Source of the DNA: Caulobacter soli
GTDB lineage: Bacteria; Pseudomonadota; Alphaproteobacteria; Caulobacterales; Caulobacteraceae
Assembly: GCF_011045195.1 (NCBI RefSeq)
Contig: NZ_CP049199.1
Span: 4,385,501 to 4,449,500, forward strand
DNA: 64,000 bases
Reading direction: 5' to 3'
The stretch's first letter is position 1, and every line of letters starts with the position of its first letter. The notes under the pieces were generated by a model. That model did no database searches, was not told the origin of the DNA, and saw only the letters and a program-made list of their open reading frames with translations. The position numbers were made by a program, and so were the translations under genes. Of this stretch, positions 1-9,700 are shown piece by piece.

Positions 1-1704
1 GAAGGCGTCGGGCCGGGCCTCGTAGTTCTCCGGCAGGTCGGCCGCCATCTGGATGGGACTGTACAGCACCACGTACAGCGCCAGCTGCACCGCCAGGGTC
101 GACTGGCCGCGGCGGGTCAGCACGGTCTTGCCGTGCACCACGTCGAAGATCCCCGGCGTGAAGTCCATCGGCCCGCCCAGCATGCGGGTGAACGGCAGGA
201 TCACCGTGTGCTCGGGCGGGTTGGTGGGGTCGCCCCAGGCGTTGAACTCCTGACCCCGCGCGCCCTCGCGGCTCAGCATGTTAGGCCAGGTGCGGCGCAG
301 GCCGGTGTCCTTGACCGGCTCGTGGGCGTCGATCGAGATGTGATGCTCGGCCGCCACCTGGGCGACGTGCAGGTTGTGGCGCACCATGTACTGGCCGGCG
401 AACCACTGCTGCTCGCCCGCCTGATCGACGATCGTGCCGCTGTGGCGCACATAGCCGGTCTTCACCTGCGAGATGCCGACGCTCTCGTACAGCGTCATGG
501 CGTCTTCCAGCTGGGCCTCGTAGTTGGGCACCGCTCCGGCCGTCTCGTTGTGACCGATCAGCCTGACGCCCTTGGACTTGCCGTAGTCGGTGACCGCCTT
601 CAGGTCGAAGTCCGGATAGGCCTTGGTGAAGCTGAAGGTCTCGCCGTGGCTGATCCAGTCGCCGTCCCAGCCCTCGTTCCAGCCTTCCACCAGCACGCCG
701 TCGAAGCCGTACTTGGCCGCGAAGTCCATGTAGCGCTTGGTGTTCTCGGTGTTGGCCCCATGCTTGGGACCGCTGCCCCAGGTGGACCGCTCCAGGTGCA
801 TCTCCCACCAGATCCCGACATACTTGCCCGGCTTGATCCACGAGGTGTCGGCGATCTTGCTGGGCTCGTTGAGGTTCAGCTCGATGCGGCTGTCGGCCAG
901 GGCGCCGGCCGTCTCGCCGATCAGCACCGTGCGCCAGGGCGTGGTGAAGGGACCGGTCTTCTTCGCCAGCGTTCCGTCCTGCCACGGCATCAGCTTGGCT
1001 TTGTAGGTTCCCGCCCCGTCGCCGGCCAACAGCATGCTGGGGAAGTCGACCAGGGCCGCCTCGTGGAACGACAGATAGAGCTTGCTGTCCGACCGGCGCA
1101 GGGTCAGCGGCGTCTCGGCCACGGTGATCCGGCGCGCGTCGGTCTGCTTGTAGAGGTACTCGTCGCGCTCCTGGCCGAAACCCTCGTACCACCAGGCGTC
1201 ATAGGCTCCGATCGGCTTGAAGGCCGTGCGCTCGTCGGTGACGGCGACGTTTTGCCCGGCCGGAATGGCGCCATAGGCGTAGCGGAAGCCCAGGCCGTCG
1301 TCGAACAGCCGGAAGGTCACCTCGAAGGTCTTGCTCAGCGCCGTGTCGCCGGCCAGCGAGACGGTCAGCTCCGAATGGTTGTCGCGGATCACCCGCTGCT
1401 CGCCCCAGGGCTGCTCCCAGGTCGTGTCCGAGGCGGCGCGCTTGGCGGCCGTCAGGGCGGTGATCCGGGCGGCCGGTTCGCCGGCGAAGGTCAGGCCCAG
1501 GGGCGCGGGGGCCAGGACCAGCTTGCCGCCGCGCGACACCTCGTAGAAGGCCCCGCCGTCCTGGGTGAACACACAGACCTCGATCACCTTGCCGGGCGAC
1601 TGGGCGCACTCGCGGCCACCGTCTTGGGCCGCGGCGGCCGCGACGGCGGGGGCGGCCAGGGCGCTCAGCAGCAGGCCGAACAGGGCCGGGGTTCGCAACA
1701 TCAT
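1..1704 (-). CDS. GH97 family alpha-glucosidase (SusB-like), partial at the left edge
   Basis: Reads from an ATG-ATG pair at 1704/1701 and stays open for 568 codons to the window edge, so the C-terminus is missing. The first residues form a signal peptide (hydrophobic LFGLLLSALAAPAVAAAAA), so the enzyme is exported, probably to the periplasm. Family GH97 signs are an N-terminal beta-sandwich region, then VEGWNEGW, GHNETAG and IDAHEPVK. The Glu residues in these three motifs match the calcium and acid/base positions of inverting GH97 enzymes such as SusB, rather than the Asp nucleophile of retaining members. The visible end (ALYVVLYSPIQMAADLPENYE) is also typical of GH97. Expected role: releasing glucose from alpha-linked oligosaccharides taken up by the neighbouring TonB-dependent receptor. 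It lies downstream of the receptor-halogenase operon but is separated from it by a terminator. Confidence 0.9.
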   Translation of the reverse strand, partial: MMLRTPALFGLLLSALAAPAVAAAAAQDGGRECAQSPGKVIEVCVFTQDGGAFYEVSRGGKLVLAPAPLGLTFAGEPAARITALTAAKRAASDTTWEQPWGEQRVIRDNHSELTVSLAGDTALSKTFEVTFRLFDDGLGFRYAYGAIPAGQNVAVTDERTAFKPIGAYDAWWYEGFGQERDEYLYKQTDARRITVAETPLTLRRSDSKLYLSFHEAALVDFPSMLLAGDGAGTYKAKLMPWQDGTLAKKTGPFTTPWRTVLIGETAGALADSRIELNLNEPSKIADTSWIKPGKYVGIWWEMHLERSTWGSGPKHGANTENTKRYMDFAAKYGFDGVLVEGWNEGWDGDWISHGETFSFTKAYPDFDLKAVTDYGKSKGVRLIGHNETAGAVPNYEAQLEDAMTLYESVGISQVKTGYVRHSGTIVDQAGEQQWFAGQYMVRHNLHVAQVAAEHHISIDAHEPVKDTGLRRTWPNMLSREGARGQEFNAWGDPTNPPEHTVILPFTRMLGGPMDFTPGIFDVVHGKTVLTRRGQSTLAVQLALYVVLYSPIQMAADLPENYEARPDAF

Positions 1705-1728
1705 CGAACGGTCTCTTTCGTCAGAATG

Positions 1729-1768
1729 AAAAAGCGCGTCTCGGCTCCGCAGGAGAAAGCCGAGACGC
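1729..1768 (-). terminator. Rho-independent terminator of the receptor-halogenase operon
   Basis: On the minus strand a perfect 11-bp stem (1768-1758 with 1746-1736) and an 11-nt loop are followed within two bases by five T residues (1733-1729). It lies 60 bases after the stop of the DUF6445 gene and just before the GH97 start, so it separates the two transcription units. Confidence 0.85.
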
Positions 1769-1828
1769 AGGGGAGGGCTCGTGGCGCGGCCCGTGATCGG
1801 GCGGCGAAGGGGAAGGACGCGCGGCGCA

Positions 1829-2551
1829 TCAGGGCGTCACCGCCTCGATGAAACCGTTGGCGGTCAGGCGGCCGGCCGCGGGATGACGCGCGCCGCCTTC
1901 AGGACCCAGCAGGGCCGAGTGCAGCACGTGGTTGCGGTAGACGATCAGCCGGTTGAACACCCCGTCGGCCTGGCCGATCAGGTCGTAGTCGGCCATGTCG
2001 GCGCCGGCATAGGCGGGCGCGCCGGCGCCGCGCGCGGCCAGCTGGGCCTGGGCGAGGTCGACATAGGCGCCGTGGCGGTCGTGGTCGACGCTCTCGAACC
2101 CCGTGGCCTTGTGGCGGAAGAAGCCGGTGCCGCCGTGCTCGCCCCGGCCCAGATAGTGGACCATGGCCAGCCGATGCGGATCGGGCGAGTCGTGGTGCGG
2201 AATCTTCTGGATCGGCTCGGCCTCGCCGGCCGGCGTCGTCGCCAGGGCGAAGAAGCCGAAATATTTCAGCAGCGCCTCGCCCGGCAGGCCGAACGCGGCC
2301 TCGATCGGGCCGCGCAGGGTGGTGACCACGGTGCGATAGTACGCCTCCGGCAGGGGCGCGTTCAGCCCCGGATAGTGGGTGTGCTCGGGCGTGTAGAATT
2401 CCGCCGCGCGGGCGGCGTCGATCATGGCGTCCGGGTCGGCCAGCACGTCGTCGACGACCAGCAGCGGCTGCTGCTCCGCGCCGATCCGCTGGAGCTGGAC
2501 GCGGATGCTGGGCCCGATCAGCAAGGGGGGAACGGCGAGCGCCACGGTCAT
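1829..2551 (-). CDS. DUF6445 family protein, 2OG-Fe(II) oxygenase-like
   Basis: 240 residues, starting at the ATG (2551) that overlaps the stop of the upstream cupin gene (ATGA). A longer upstream reading of the same frame is a shadow of that gene. I see a possible double-stranded beta-helix iron site: H119-x-D121 in IPHHDSPD, a distal H211 in NHVLHSALL, and R228 about 17 residues on. This is the spacing of prolyl-hydroxylase-like 2-oxoglutarate oxygenases. DUF6445 members commonly sit beside flavin-dependent halogenases and TonB-dependent receptors, as here. The substrate is unknown. It is the last gene of the operon running from the receptor at 10136, before the terminator at 1768-1729. The iron-site reading is inference from motif spacing. 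Confidence 0.75.
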   Translation of the reverse strand: MTVALAVPPLLIGPSIRVQLQRIGAEQQPLLVVDDVLADPDAMIDAARAAEFYTPEHTHYPGLNAPLPEAYYRTVVTTLRGPIEAAFGLPGEALLKYFGFFALATTPAGEAEPIQKIPHHDSPDPHRLAMVHYLGRGEHGGTGFFRHKATGFESVDHDRHGAYVDLAQAQLAARGAGAPAYAGADMADYDLIGQADGVFNRLIVYRNHVLHSALLGPEGGARHPAAGRLTANGFIEAVTP

Positions 2552-3594
2552 GCGCCGCCCTTCAGGAAGGCCATCTTCAACTGGCGCCCTAGCGCGGCGC
2601 GGAACGACGGGGTCATCGGGCCCAGCGCGCCCTTCAAGGCCTCCGGGATGTGGGCCACAGCCTCGCCGTCGGCGGCGAAGACGTAGGCGTCGAACATCGC
2701 CTTCCAGTAGGCGCGCTCGCCCGGCGGCAGGTCCTTGAAGGCCAGCAGCGCGGTCAGGAAGACATCGTTGGCCCGCTCCAGCCCCGCGCCCGTGTCGCCC
2801 CACCACCAGTTGACCATGGCGTTGTAGGGTTCGAGCGAGGTGACGTGGTGCCACCAGTATTTCGGCACGAACAGCGCGTCGCCGGGCTCCAGCCAAGCGA
2901 CCTGGGCGGCCGCGTAGGCCTCGCGATAGCGCGGGAAGCGCGCCAGGTCCGGAGTTTCCGGATCGACCAGCGACAACGGCGGCGGATTGTCCAGCGGGCC
3001 GACATAGAGGTTGGCGACCTGCGTCGGCGGGAACAGCATGAACCGGCGACGGCCGGCGATCACGCAGGCCAGGTTGTGGTCGCGATCGTTGTGGGTCTGG
3101 GTGCGCACCGCGCCGCCCACCCACAAGCGCGGCGTCACTTGCGGCCGCATTAGCGGCATGGGGTTGTCGCGGACGAACTGCGGAAGGTGCGTGGCCAGGG
3201 GCAGCATCTGGATGGCGACGAACGGCGCGTCCGGATCGCCCAGCAGGCGCGCGATGCGGTCCAGGGTCTCGCCGATCCCCGCCTGGCGCTTGGAGAAGGC
3301 GAACTCGCGCAGGTCGGCGCCATAGCCGAAGCGGCCGCCGCTGGCCGCCGGAGCCTCCATCACCGGGGCCGGCGCGCCGGTGTCCATGGCCTTGAGATAG
3401 GTGTTCAGCGCGGCGGGCGATTGGCGGCCAGCGGCCAGGGCCGGCCAGGCGTCGAGCAGCCCCTTGATCACCAGCGGCTGTTCGGCCTGGACCACGGCCT
3501 CGAACGCGGCCGACGAGCACGGGCCGACGGCCGCCACCCTGGGCAGGGCGTCGATGTCGAGGCGGTCGTCCGCGATCATCCCGCTCCCGTCCAT
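2548..3594 (-). CDS. Cupin_8 / JmjC-like Fe(II)-2OG oxygenase
   Basis: 348 residues. The start ATG (3594) shares one base with the stop of the halogenase-like gene upstream (TGATG); a second Met at residue 6 is possible. It has the cupin_8 layout: an N-terminal PLVIKGLLDAWPAL strand, the iron-binding H168-x-D170 in THNDRDHN, and a distal His in PKYWWHHV (249/250), so the metal site looks intact. This family is related to the JmjC hydroxylases (FIH-like) that hydroxylate protein or peptide side chains. The next gene starts at the end of this one with a 4-base overlap, so translation is probably coupled. A paralogue with the same motifs lies in the second receptor locus (30572-31588). The substrate is not known. 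Confidence 0.85.
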   Translation of the reverse strand: MDGSGMIADDRLDIDALPRVAAVGPCSSAAFEAVVQAEQPLVIKGLLDAWPALAAGRQSPAALNTYLKAMDTGAPAPVMEAPAASGGRFGYGADLREFAFSKRQAGIGETLDRIARLLGDPDAPFVAIQMLPLATHLPQFVRDNPMPLMRPQVTPRLWVGGAVRTQTHNDRDHNLACVIAGRRRFMLFPPTQVANLYVGPLDNPPPLSLVDPETPDLARFPRYREAYAAAQVAWLEPGDALFVPKYWWHHVTSLEPYNAMVNWWWGDTGAGLERANDVFLTALLAFKDLPPGERAYWKAMFDAYVFAADGEAVAHIPEALKGALGPMTPSFRAALGRQLKMAFLKGGA

Positions 3595-5078
3595 CAGCAG
3601 ACGCTTTCCAGATAGAGATCGTGGGTCGGCTGCTTCAGCACCTGGTCCTTGATGAACGACAGGATGCGCCGGAACTCGCCTTTCACCGTCTCGGGCGGCG
3701 TGCGGTCGATGGACGGGGCGTAGGTCTCCGGCGTCAGGCCGTGGCCGGTCAGCAGGGCCCGCCAGCTGTCGGCGACGAAGGTCTCGTGCTCGGACGGCGG
3801 GATCTCGCCACGCGCCTGGAAGGTGGCGATCTTGTGGGCCAGGACGTCGGAGACCTTGGCCGCGCGAGCCCGATCCCAGAACGGGGCCTTGGCGTAGCGA
3901 TTGGCGACGTAGTGGGCCGACTGGAAGTCACACAGGCGTTCGAAGACCTCGGCCATGGCGGCGTTGTAGGCGGCGCGCTCGGCGCCGAACTGGCCGCTGA
4001 CCGGGAACAGCGACAGCAGGTGCACCAGCCCCAGCTGCACGACCTGCAGCTCGACGCCGTGGACCGGATCGAAGGCGCAGGCCGCCTCGCCGATCGCCAC
4101 GCAGTTGCCGGCCCAGGCCTGGGCGCGGCGACCGGGGTCGCTGATCGAGACGACGGCGTCGGACAGGGGCTGGCCAGTGATGCGGTTCGCCAGCTCCAGG
4201 GCCTGGTCGTCCGCACACAGATCGCCAGCATAGACCTGGATCACGTGGGTCGCGGCCTGGCTGGGATAAAGCCCCATCCAGCCCCGCGCCCAGGCCCGGA
4301 TGTCGGCATAGGGCGGCAGGGAGTCGAAGCGCGGCGCCTGGGCGCGCAGGATCCGGTCGGCGGGGAAATGATCGCGCCAGCTCTCGCGGGCCACGCCCAG
4401 GGCGGCCATCAGCGCGCCCTCGCCGCCCGTCGCGTCGACGAACAGATCGCCCGCGATGCGGCGGCCTTCGCCCAGGTCGAGCGCGGCGATGTCGCCGGTC
4501 TCGGGATCCAGCGCCGGCGCGACGGCCAGGGCCTGGTGACGCGCCACGCCCAGGCGAACGGCCAGGGTCTTGAGGCTGGCGACGTAGGCCAGGGCCGGCA
4601 GGTGGTAGCCGTAGTCCGTGCGGCCGAAGACCTCGGTCTCCTCGTCGGGCAGCAGCATGCGGCCCTGGCGGGCGGCGGCGGCGGTCAGCGAGAAGTCCTC
4701 CAGCGCCACGTTCAGCCCCAGGCCCCGGGCCTTCAGCCAGAACGGGAAGAAGTCGCCGCCGTCGATCGGCGCGCCATAGGCGCCGTGAGCATGGAAAAAG
4801 GCCGGGGTCGCGCCCGAGGCGTCGACGAAGTTCTGGCCCAGCGAGAAGGCGCCGCGCGTGGCGCGCAGCAGGGCCGCCTCGTCCAGGCCCAGCAGGCCGT
4901 GCAAGGCCTCCAGCGGCGGCAGGCTGGCGTGGACGTCGGCCGCGCCCAGCCGGGTGGGCAGCTCGACGGCCGTGACCGTCACCCCGGCCGGGCGCAGGGC
5001 GGCGCGCAGCACGCAGGCCGACAGCCACAGGGCCGCGTCGCGCCCCACTAGGACGATGCTGTTGGGCGCGCCGCTCAT
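3594..5078 (-). CDS. Tryptophan-halogenase-family protein with degenerate active site
   Basis: 494 residues, overlapping the upstream halogenase by ATGA. The overall fold signature is that of flavin-dependent halogenases: FVDATGGEGALMAALGV, then GNCVAIGEAACAFDPVHGVELQ and the C-terminal helical part. Three hallmarks are altered. The FAD-binding GGGTAGW is replaced by VGRDAALW (residues 11-18). The catalytic Lys of PrnA-type enzymes is Ser79 (GAFSLGQNF). The WxWxIP motif is replaced by ARGWMGLYPSQ. The GEAT segment is also lost. It is therefore unlikely to halogenate and may be a structural or regulatory partner of the intact enzyme encoded just upstream, or an FAD-independent pseudo-enzyme. 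The reading frame is intact and the codon bias normal, so it is kept under selection rather than being a decaying pseudogene. Confidence 0.8.
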   Translation of the reverse strand: MSGAPNSIVLVGRDAALWLSACVLRAALRPAGVTVTAVELPTRLGAADVHASLPPLEALHGLLGLDEAALLRATRGAFSLGQNFVDASGATPAFFHAHGAYGAPIDGGDFFPFWLKARGLGLNVALEDFSLTAAAARQGRMLLPDEETEVFGRTDYGYHLPALAYVASLKTLAVRLGVARHQALAVAPALDPETGDIAALDLGEGRRIAGDLFVDATGGEGALMAALGVARESWRDHFPADRILRAQAPRFDSLPPYADIRAWARGWMGLYPSQAATHVIQVYAGDLCADDQALELANRITGQPLSDAVVSISDPGRRAQAWAGNCVAIGEAACAFDPVHGVELQVVQLGLVHLLSLFPVSGQFGAERAAYNAAMAEVFERLCDFQSAHYVANRYAKAPFWDRARAAKVSDVLAHKIATFQARGEIPPSEHETFVADSWRALLTGHGLTPETYAPSIDRTPPETVKGEFRRILSFIKDQVLKQPTHDLYLESVC

Positions 5079-6667
5079 GACGCCACGCGCGCCAAGGGCG
5101 CCGCCGCGACCGTCTCGCCCGGCGCGTAGCGGGCCAGGAAGTCGGCATGCGCGGTCATGGTGGCGACATTGCCGTCGATGCGGGTCTTCAGATCGCGGAG
5201 CTTCGCCTCGAGACCGTCGAGCGGCAGGCTCTCGGCCAGGCGGTCATGGGCGCGGGGCGTCAGCCCCTGCCCCTCCAGCACCGACAGCCAGCTGTCGCGC
5301 GAGAACAGACCGTACTGGTAGTCCGGCAGGGCGCCGCGGGCCTCGAACAGCGCGATCTTGGCGGCCAGGCTGTCGGGGATGGCCATGGTGCGCACATGGT
5401 CCCACAGCGGCTGGCCGAACCGGCTGTTGGCGCGATAGTGCAGGATCAGGAAATCACGGATCCGGTCGTACTGCAGCGCGAACAGCCGGTTGAACTCGGC
5501 GATCAGCCGAGGGTCCATGCGCTCGCCTTCGCCCAAGGTCGAGATCGGCGTCGGCATCAGCCTGACCAGGTCGAGCACGGCGGTCTGGATCAGATAGATG
5601 CTGGTCGATTCCAGCGGCTCCAGGAAGCCGCTGGCCAGGCCCATGGCCACGACATTGCCGCGCCACCCCACGGCCCGCCGACCGGCCTTGAACCGCAGCA
5701 GCCGAGGCTCGTCCAGCGCCTGGCCGTCCAGCTTGGCCAGCAGGGCCTCGCGCGCCTGGTCCTCGTCCAGGAAGGCGCTGGAGAACACGTAGCCGTTGCC
5801 GGTGCGGTGCTGCAGAGGAATGCGCCAGCGCCAGCCGCCGGTGTCGGCCGTCGCGCGGGTGTAGGGCGTCAGGCCGTCGCCGCCGGTCGCGCAGGGCACG
5901 GCCAGGGCGCGGTCGCAGGGCAGCCAGTGGCCCCAGTCCTGCCACGCCACGTCCATCTGGCCGCCCAGCAGCAGCGAGCGGAAACCGGTGCAGTCGATGA
6001 AGAGGTCGCCCCGGATCGTCGCGCCCGACTTCAGGATCAGGCTCCGGACATGGCCGCTGTCGCCGTCGCGAGCGATGTCGGCGACCAGGCCCTCGATCCG
6101 CGTCACGCCCCGCGCGGTGGCCCAGCGGCGCAGGAAGCCGGCATAGAGGCTGGCGTCAAAATGGTAGGCGTAGGCATAGGTCGAGCGGATCGACTTGCCG
6201 CCCTGGTTGGGAAATTCGAAGGCGTTGGCCCGGCACGCGGCCACGGCGTAGGAATAGGCCTGCAGCGGCGCGACCTCGCGCCCGGCCAGCCTGGCCCGCG
6301 TCCAGTGATGCTGGAAGTCGACGCCGTTCCACGGCTCGCCGAACGTGCCGAACGGGTGGATGTAGCGGTCGCCGGCCTGGTTCCAGTCGCGGAACTCGAT
6401 GCCCAGCTTGATGGTCCCCTGCGTCTCGCGCAGGAACTGGGCCTCGTCGATCCCCAGAAGGTCGTTATAGGTCTTGATGTGCGGCAGGGTGGCTTCGCCG
6501 ACCCCCACCGTGCCGATCTCGTCGGACTCGACCAGGGTGACGTTATAGGCCTTGGGATCCAGCAGCCGCGCCAGGCCGGCCGCGCACATCCAGCCCGCCG
6601 TGCCGCCGCCGACGATCACGACCTTCAGGGCCGCCGCCCCACCTTCCCGGGCTTTGTCTGTCTGCAT
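5075..6667 (-). CDS. Flavin-dependent tryptophan halogenase family protein
   Basis: 530 residues with all the family hallmarks: FAD Rossmann motif VIVGGGTAGWM (residues 17-27), GEATLPHI, the putative catalytic K87 in GTIKLGIEF, the WRWRIP motif that separates halogenases from monooxygenases, and GLASGFLEPLEST near the isoalloxazine site. The family uses FADH2, oxygen and halide to make an enzyme-bound haloamine on the Lys. Members in TonB-receptor neighbourhoods (BrvH, the Xanthomonas enzymes) act on free indoles in vitro, but their natural substrates are unknown. It follows the receptor gene after a 70-base gap containing a hairpin. The next three genes each overlap their predecessor by 1 to 4 bases, so all four are probably co-translated. 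Confidence 0.9.
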   Translation of the reverse strand: MQTDKAREGGAAALKVVIVGGGTAGWMCAAGLARLLDPKAYNVTLVESDEIGTVGVGEATLPHIKTYNDLLGIDEAQFLRETQGTIKLGIEFRDWNQAGDRYIHPFGTFGEPWNGVDFQHHWTRARLAGREVAPLQAYSYAVAACRANAFEFPNQGGKSIRSTYAYAYHFDASLYAGFLRRWATARGVTRIEGLVADIARDGDSGHVRSLILKSGATIRGDLFIDCTGFRSLLLGGQMDVAWQDWGHWLPCDRALAVPCATGGDGLTPYTRATADTGGWRWRIPLQHRTGNGYVFSSAFLDEDQAREALLAKLDGQALDEPRLLRFKAGRRAVGWRGNVVAMGLASGFLEPLESTSIYLIQTAVLDLVRLMPTPISTLGEGERMDPRLIAEFNRLFALQYDRIRDFLILHYRANSRFGQPLWDHVRTMAIPDSLAAKIALFEARGALPDYQYGLFSRDSWLSVLEGQGLTPRAHDRLAESLPLDGLEAKLRDLKTRIDGNVATMTAHADFLARYAPGETVAAAPLARVAS

Positions 6668-6694
6668 GGTCGGGCCTCCCGTTTACGCCGAAGC

Positions 6695-6725
6695 CCGCGC
6701 CGCCGCGAAAGACGCGACGGCGCGG
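6695..6725 (-). other. Intercistronic hairpin between receptor and halogenase genes
   Basis: A 13-bp GC-rich inverted repeat with one mismatch (6695-6707 and 6713-6725), with a 5-base loop and no T tract. It sits in the 70-base gap after the receptor stop. Such a structure could stabilise the receptor mRNA end or cause partial termination, giving more receptor than enzyme. The function is inferred. Confidence 0.55.
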
Positions 6726-6737
6726 CCCCGATCGGGA

Positions 6738-9700
6738 CTAGTACTTGAAGCGGATGCCGAGCTGGACGCGGCGGTCGTTCTTGATCCACGACGAGTCGAT
6801 CTTCATCGGCTTGGCGCCGGGGGTCAGCTCGGAGTCGCCGAAGACCTGCTGCTGGAAGACCGTCTTGGTGTCGAGGAGGTTGGAGCCGTCCAGCGACACT
6901 TCGATGTTGTCGGTGACCTGGTAACGGATCGAGCCGTCCAGGAAGCCCGTCCCCTTCTGATAGATCGGCAGGCCGATGCAGCAGTCGAGGTTGTTGGTCA
7001 GGAACGACGAGCGCCAGCTGTAGGCCAGGCGCATGGCGATCGGGCCTTTCTCGTACAGGCCCACCAGGTTGTAGGAGTCGTCGGAGATGCCCGCCAGGCG
7101 GTGGCTGTCCATGACCGCCCCGTTGACCTGCAGGCCGCCGCCGAAGGCGACGGTGCCGCCGGCCGCGTAGCCCGGCTGGGTGGCGAGGTTGGAGTTGTTG
7201 ATCCCGTCCTGCTTGGTGTGGGTGTAGTTGGCCTGGACGCCCAGGCCGTCCCACGGGCTGGGCAGGAAGTCGAAGAAGGTCTGGTAGGCCACTTCGAAGC
7301 CGGTCAGTTCGCCGCCGCCGTTGCCGTTACGCGGGCCGCGCACCAGCACGTTCTGGGTCGAGCCGTTGTTGGTGAACGAGCGCAGGAACTCGCCGTAGGC
7401 GATGGAGCCGTTCAGCTTCTTGTAGAAGACGTCGAAGGTGAACGAGCTGCTGGGCGTGAAGTAGTGCTCGAAGGCCAGGTCGAACTGGTCGGCGGTGATC
7501 GGCCGCAGCGCGCCAAAGCCGGAGTCGGCGTTGAACTGGAAGTTATAACCGGTGACGTTGGCGGCGGTGTGGGCCGCCGTCGGCGAGTTGTAGATCACAT
7601 AGGGCGAGTCCGGCCCGGTGTTGATGGCCGGGGCCTGGATGGAGACGTAGTTGCGCAGCAGGCCGAAGTCCGGACGCGACAGGGCCCGCGAGGCGGCGAA
7701 ACGGATGTAGCTCTTCTCGTCGATGCCGAACCGAACATTCAGGCTGGGCAGCCAGTTGTTGTGCTTGCCCGTGAAGTCGTTGTCGGTTCCGCCGGCCTGG
7801 CTGAAGTCGCGCAGCGCGTTCGTCACGTAGCAGGCCGGGTTGACGACATTGCCCTGGGTCAGGGGCGTGCCGCAGGGCGTGGCCATGACGGTGGTGTACC
7901 AAGTGCTGTTCGGGAAGGCGACGCCGCCCGAGCTGGTGGTCTCGGTCCGCACGAAGCGCACGCCGATATTGCCCTGCACCGTGATCCCGCCAAAGATCGT
8001 CTTGTCGTCGCCGCCGAACTTCAGCATCGCGTAGGCCGCCTCGGTCTTCTCCTCGACGTCGACCATTTCCGGATCGATGAAGCAGCCCTCGGTGTTGGTC
8101 GTGCGCTGACATAGCGGCGTCCAGGCCATCGGCGAATTGGTGGTCGCCCCGCTCAGCGCCTTGATCAGGCCGTCGTGGTCGGCCAGCGTCGCCTCGCTCA
8201 GATAGACCAGCGCGTTGTTCGGGAAGACCTTGCCGTCATAGAAGTTGTCCAGCGTCGTGCTGGTCCAGATGCCGGCGCCGTAGCCCTGGAAGTTGCCGGT
8301 CTTGCACGCCGCGCCGCCCGGCGCGGTGGCCGGATAGGGGGCCGGGGTGGAGTTGTCGGCGTTGAAGCCCGGGCCGTTGCAGCCCCAGGGCGGCGCGACC
8401 GGCGACCAGTTGTAGGTCGTGTAGCGGACCTTCTGCTTGCGGTCGGCGTAGCGCACCCCGACCTTCAGCGAGCTCAGCCAGCCGCCGTCGTTGAACTCGT
8501 ACTCGGCGTCGGTGCGCAGGGCCAGTTCCTTGGCGTCGTTGTCCTCGTAGTGGTCCTGGATGAAGAACGGGAAGTAGTTGTGCGGGTTCGACAGGAAGCC
8601 CGGCGCGTAGTTCACGTTCGAGCCCGGCTGCAGGGTGATCTGCGGCGTGCCGTCCTTGTTGGTCCGGTACTGGGCGTCGGCCATCGTGCGGTCGGCGACC
8701 AGGATGTCGTAGTTGTCGGTGTTGGCCTTGATGTACTGGACGTCGAAATTGGTGTGCAGGCGGTCGTTCACGTCCCACTGCAGATTGGCCGAGAAGTCCC
8801 GCGTGCCTTCGCTGTGGTCGAAGTTGCGGGCCTGGTTCTCGACATAGACGCCTTCGCGCTGCGTGGCGCAGCTGGAGCCGGCGCCGCAGTAGTTGACGAA
8901 GGGCACGCCCGGCACCGCCGAGCCGCGGTTGATGTTGTCGGCGGTGCTGACGCCCCAGTCGCCGGTCGGCTGGGTCAGGACACCCGACTCCAGCATGCCG
9001 TCGGCGCCGAACGTGAAGGCCGGCGAGCCCTGGGCCGGGGCGATATAGGCGGTCGTCTGCGGCGAGAAGGCCGGCGCGGCCCACAGGCCGAACAGCACGA
9101 TGTTGCTGCTGCGCTCCAGCCAGGCGTTCTTGTACTTGGAGTCGTTGTACTGGGCCTTAAAGCGGACGGTGGCGTCGTTGTTCTCGTACTGGAAGGCCAG
9201 GGCCGTGCCCTTGCGGACCCGGTCGTACTTGACCTGCGAGTAGTTCACCTGGTCGGGCATGTAGGCCCAGCTGGAGCCGCCGTAGGGGTTGGCCGTACAG
9301 GGGATCGAACCGTCGGCGTTGACGATGACGTTGCCGGCGCCATCCTTGTAGCCGGCCGAGCAGAACGTGCCGATGCGCTGCATCACCACGCCTTCGGTCT
9401 GGGTCAGCACGTGGGAATAGGCGTAGTCGGCCATGATGCCGATGCGGCCGAAGTCGACGTCCCAGTTCTTGCTGATGATGCCGGAATATTCGTAGGTGAC
9501 CTTGTCGGAGCGGTCGCCGTAGTTGGCCTTGCCCGACAGCGAGATCACCTGGTCCTTGCTGTCGAACGGCAGGCGGGTGCGCAGGTTTACCGTGCCGGCG
9601 ATGCCGCCCTCGATCATCTCGGCCGTCTGGTTCTTGTAGCTGTCGACGCCGGCCATCAGCTCGGGCGAGATGTCGTTGAAGTTCAGGCCGCGCGCGGCGT

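Noticed and set aside
133..1851. 572-codon plus-strand frame opposite the GH97 gene
   Set aside because: Low-complexity shadow; the minus strand encodes GH97 with signal peptide and catalytic motifs.
3594..5078. Decayed pseudogene reading of the second halogenase
   Set aside because: Frame is full length, codon bias normal and starts/stops overlap with neighbours, so a selected pseudo-enzyme is more likely than a decaying gene.
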